A stretch of 5,314 nt of DNA from Myxococcales bacterium (GTDB lineage: Bacteria; Myxococcota; Polyangia; Fen-1088). Under the pieces are notes generated by a model that was not told where the DNA came from, made no database searches, and saw nothing but the letters and a program-made list of their open reading frames with translations. Shown one piece after another: positions 4,898 through 5,314 of the stretch. Every line of letters begins with the position of its first letter. Within the stretch, counting starts at the first letter, position 1. The DNA is taken from positions 184 to 5,497 of the forward strand of contig PMCR01000298.1 of assembly GCA_003155465.1 (NCBI GenBank). The letters run 5' to 3'. The translations under genes were made by a program, and so were the position numbers.

Positions 4898-5314
4898 TCA
4901 GGTCGCGTTTTCGCCGGCGATCCTCGCCAGCATCCGAGCTACGCCCTCGGCAAAGATCGTCTCTTCCGCGATCAGGCTGAGCACCAAGGTGGCGCCCGTG
5001 GTCAGGTCGAAGAAGTAGCCGGGCTGGACCAGCACGCTGTCTTGCTCAAGCAGCCGGGCGGCCCAGGCCTCGTCGCTCATGATTTCGGGAACGCGCAGGA
5101 TGGCGCACCAGCCGGCTTCAGCGGGCAGGAGGGTGCAGGGGGAATTTGAGCCCAAGGCGGCGGCCAGCAACTGTCGGTTGCGCTGCACCCGTTCGAGGAT
5201 GTGGCGGCGAATGCTGGCGCCGGCTTGCAACAGGCCGGGCAAGGCCAGTTGCACGGGTGTGCCCACGGACAGATAGGTATCGGCGATCAATTCCAGGCGG
5301 GCCAGGGCGGCGCG
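4898..5314 (-). CDS. PLP-dependent aminotransferase, class I/II, C-terminal part
   Basis: The last 138 residues of a gene that enters from beyond the right edge. The frame stays open to base 5314 (reading RAALARLE before LIADTYLS), so the true start is outside. The segment matches the end of the large domain and the small domain of fold-type-I aminotransferases: LIADTYLSVGTPVQLALP, helix IRRHILERVQRNRQLLAAAL, strand PAEAGWCAILRVP, helix SDEAWAARLLEQD, then VLVQPGYFFDL and the final helix EGVARMLARI. The PLP-binding lysine is upstream and not visible. These enzymes move an amino group between an amino acid and a keto acid in the cytoplasm. The usual Arg that grips the substrate carboxylate, in a motif of the type R-[IL]-S near the end, appears replaced by Val (VLS, codon 4982-4984), so the substrate may be atypical. 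A MocR-type regulator with a C-terminal aminotransferase domain cannot be excluded. Confidence 0.82.
   Translation of the reverse strand, partial: RAALARLELIADTYLSVGTPVQLALPGLLQAGASIRRHILERVQRNRQLLAAALGSNSPCTLLPAEAGWCAILRVPEIMSDEAWAARLLEQDSVLVQPGYFFDLTTGATLVLSLIAEETIFAEGVARMLARIAGENAT

Overview
The window is GC-rich, densely coded bacterial chromosome. It looks like a predatory or soil Myxococcota (deltaproteobacterial, myxobacterial) genome. The evidence is the kind of genes present: a lipoprotein built of Kelch blades of the HTATLL / VLIAGG / SAELYDP type, a second lipoprotein with a long Gly/Thr/Ala/Asp linker, a small exported HEAT-repeat protein, and an outer-membrane barrel-like protein of a type I associate with myxobacteria. 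This taxonomic call is inference; no rRNA or marker gene is present.

Layout. Positions 1-189 hold no gene I can support. At 190-1287 (+) is a Kelch lipoprotein of seven tandem blades. After a 203-bp gap with a 16-bp palindrome comes 1491-3173 (+), a lipoprotein with a repetitive linker and a DUF3443-type domain, in which I see the landmarks of a two-lobed pepsin-like aspartic protease in order. It converges, across a 27-bp gap carrying a G8AG5 tract, on 3201-3794 (-), an exported HEAT-repeat protein. The 111-bp divergent region 3795-3905 contains two perfect inverted repeats. It separates the HEAT gene from 3906-4844 (+), an outer-membrane beta-barrel-like protein with a Glu/Pro-rich periplasmic linker and a four-cysteine segment. 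Finally 4898-5314 (-) is the C-terminal part of a PLP-dependent fold-type-I aminotransferase, cut by the window edge.

How they fit together. Four of the five genes encode exported or envelope proteins. The first two share orientation, a similar ribosome-binding site and a similar signal-peptide start, so they may be a surface-lipoprotein pair. Nothing else ties the set into one pathway, and the aminotransferase is probably an unrelated neighbour. I see no mobile element, CRISPR array, tRNA or rRNA. The most interesting item is the likely unrecognised aspartic-protease fold in the DUF3443-type lipoprotein.
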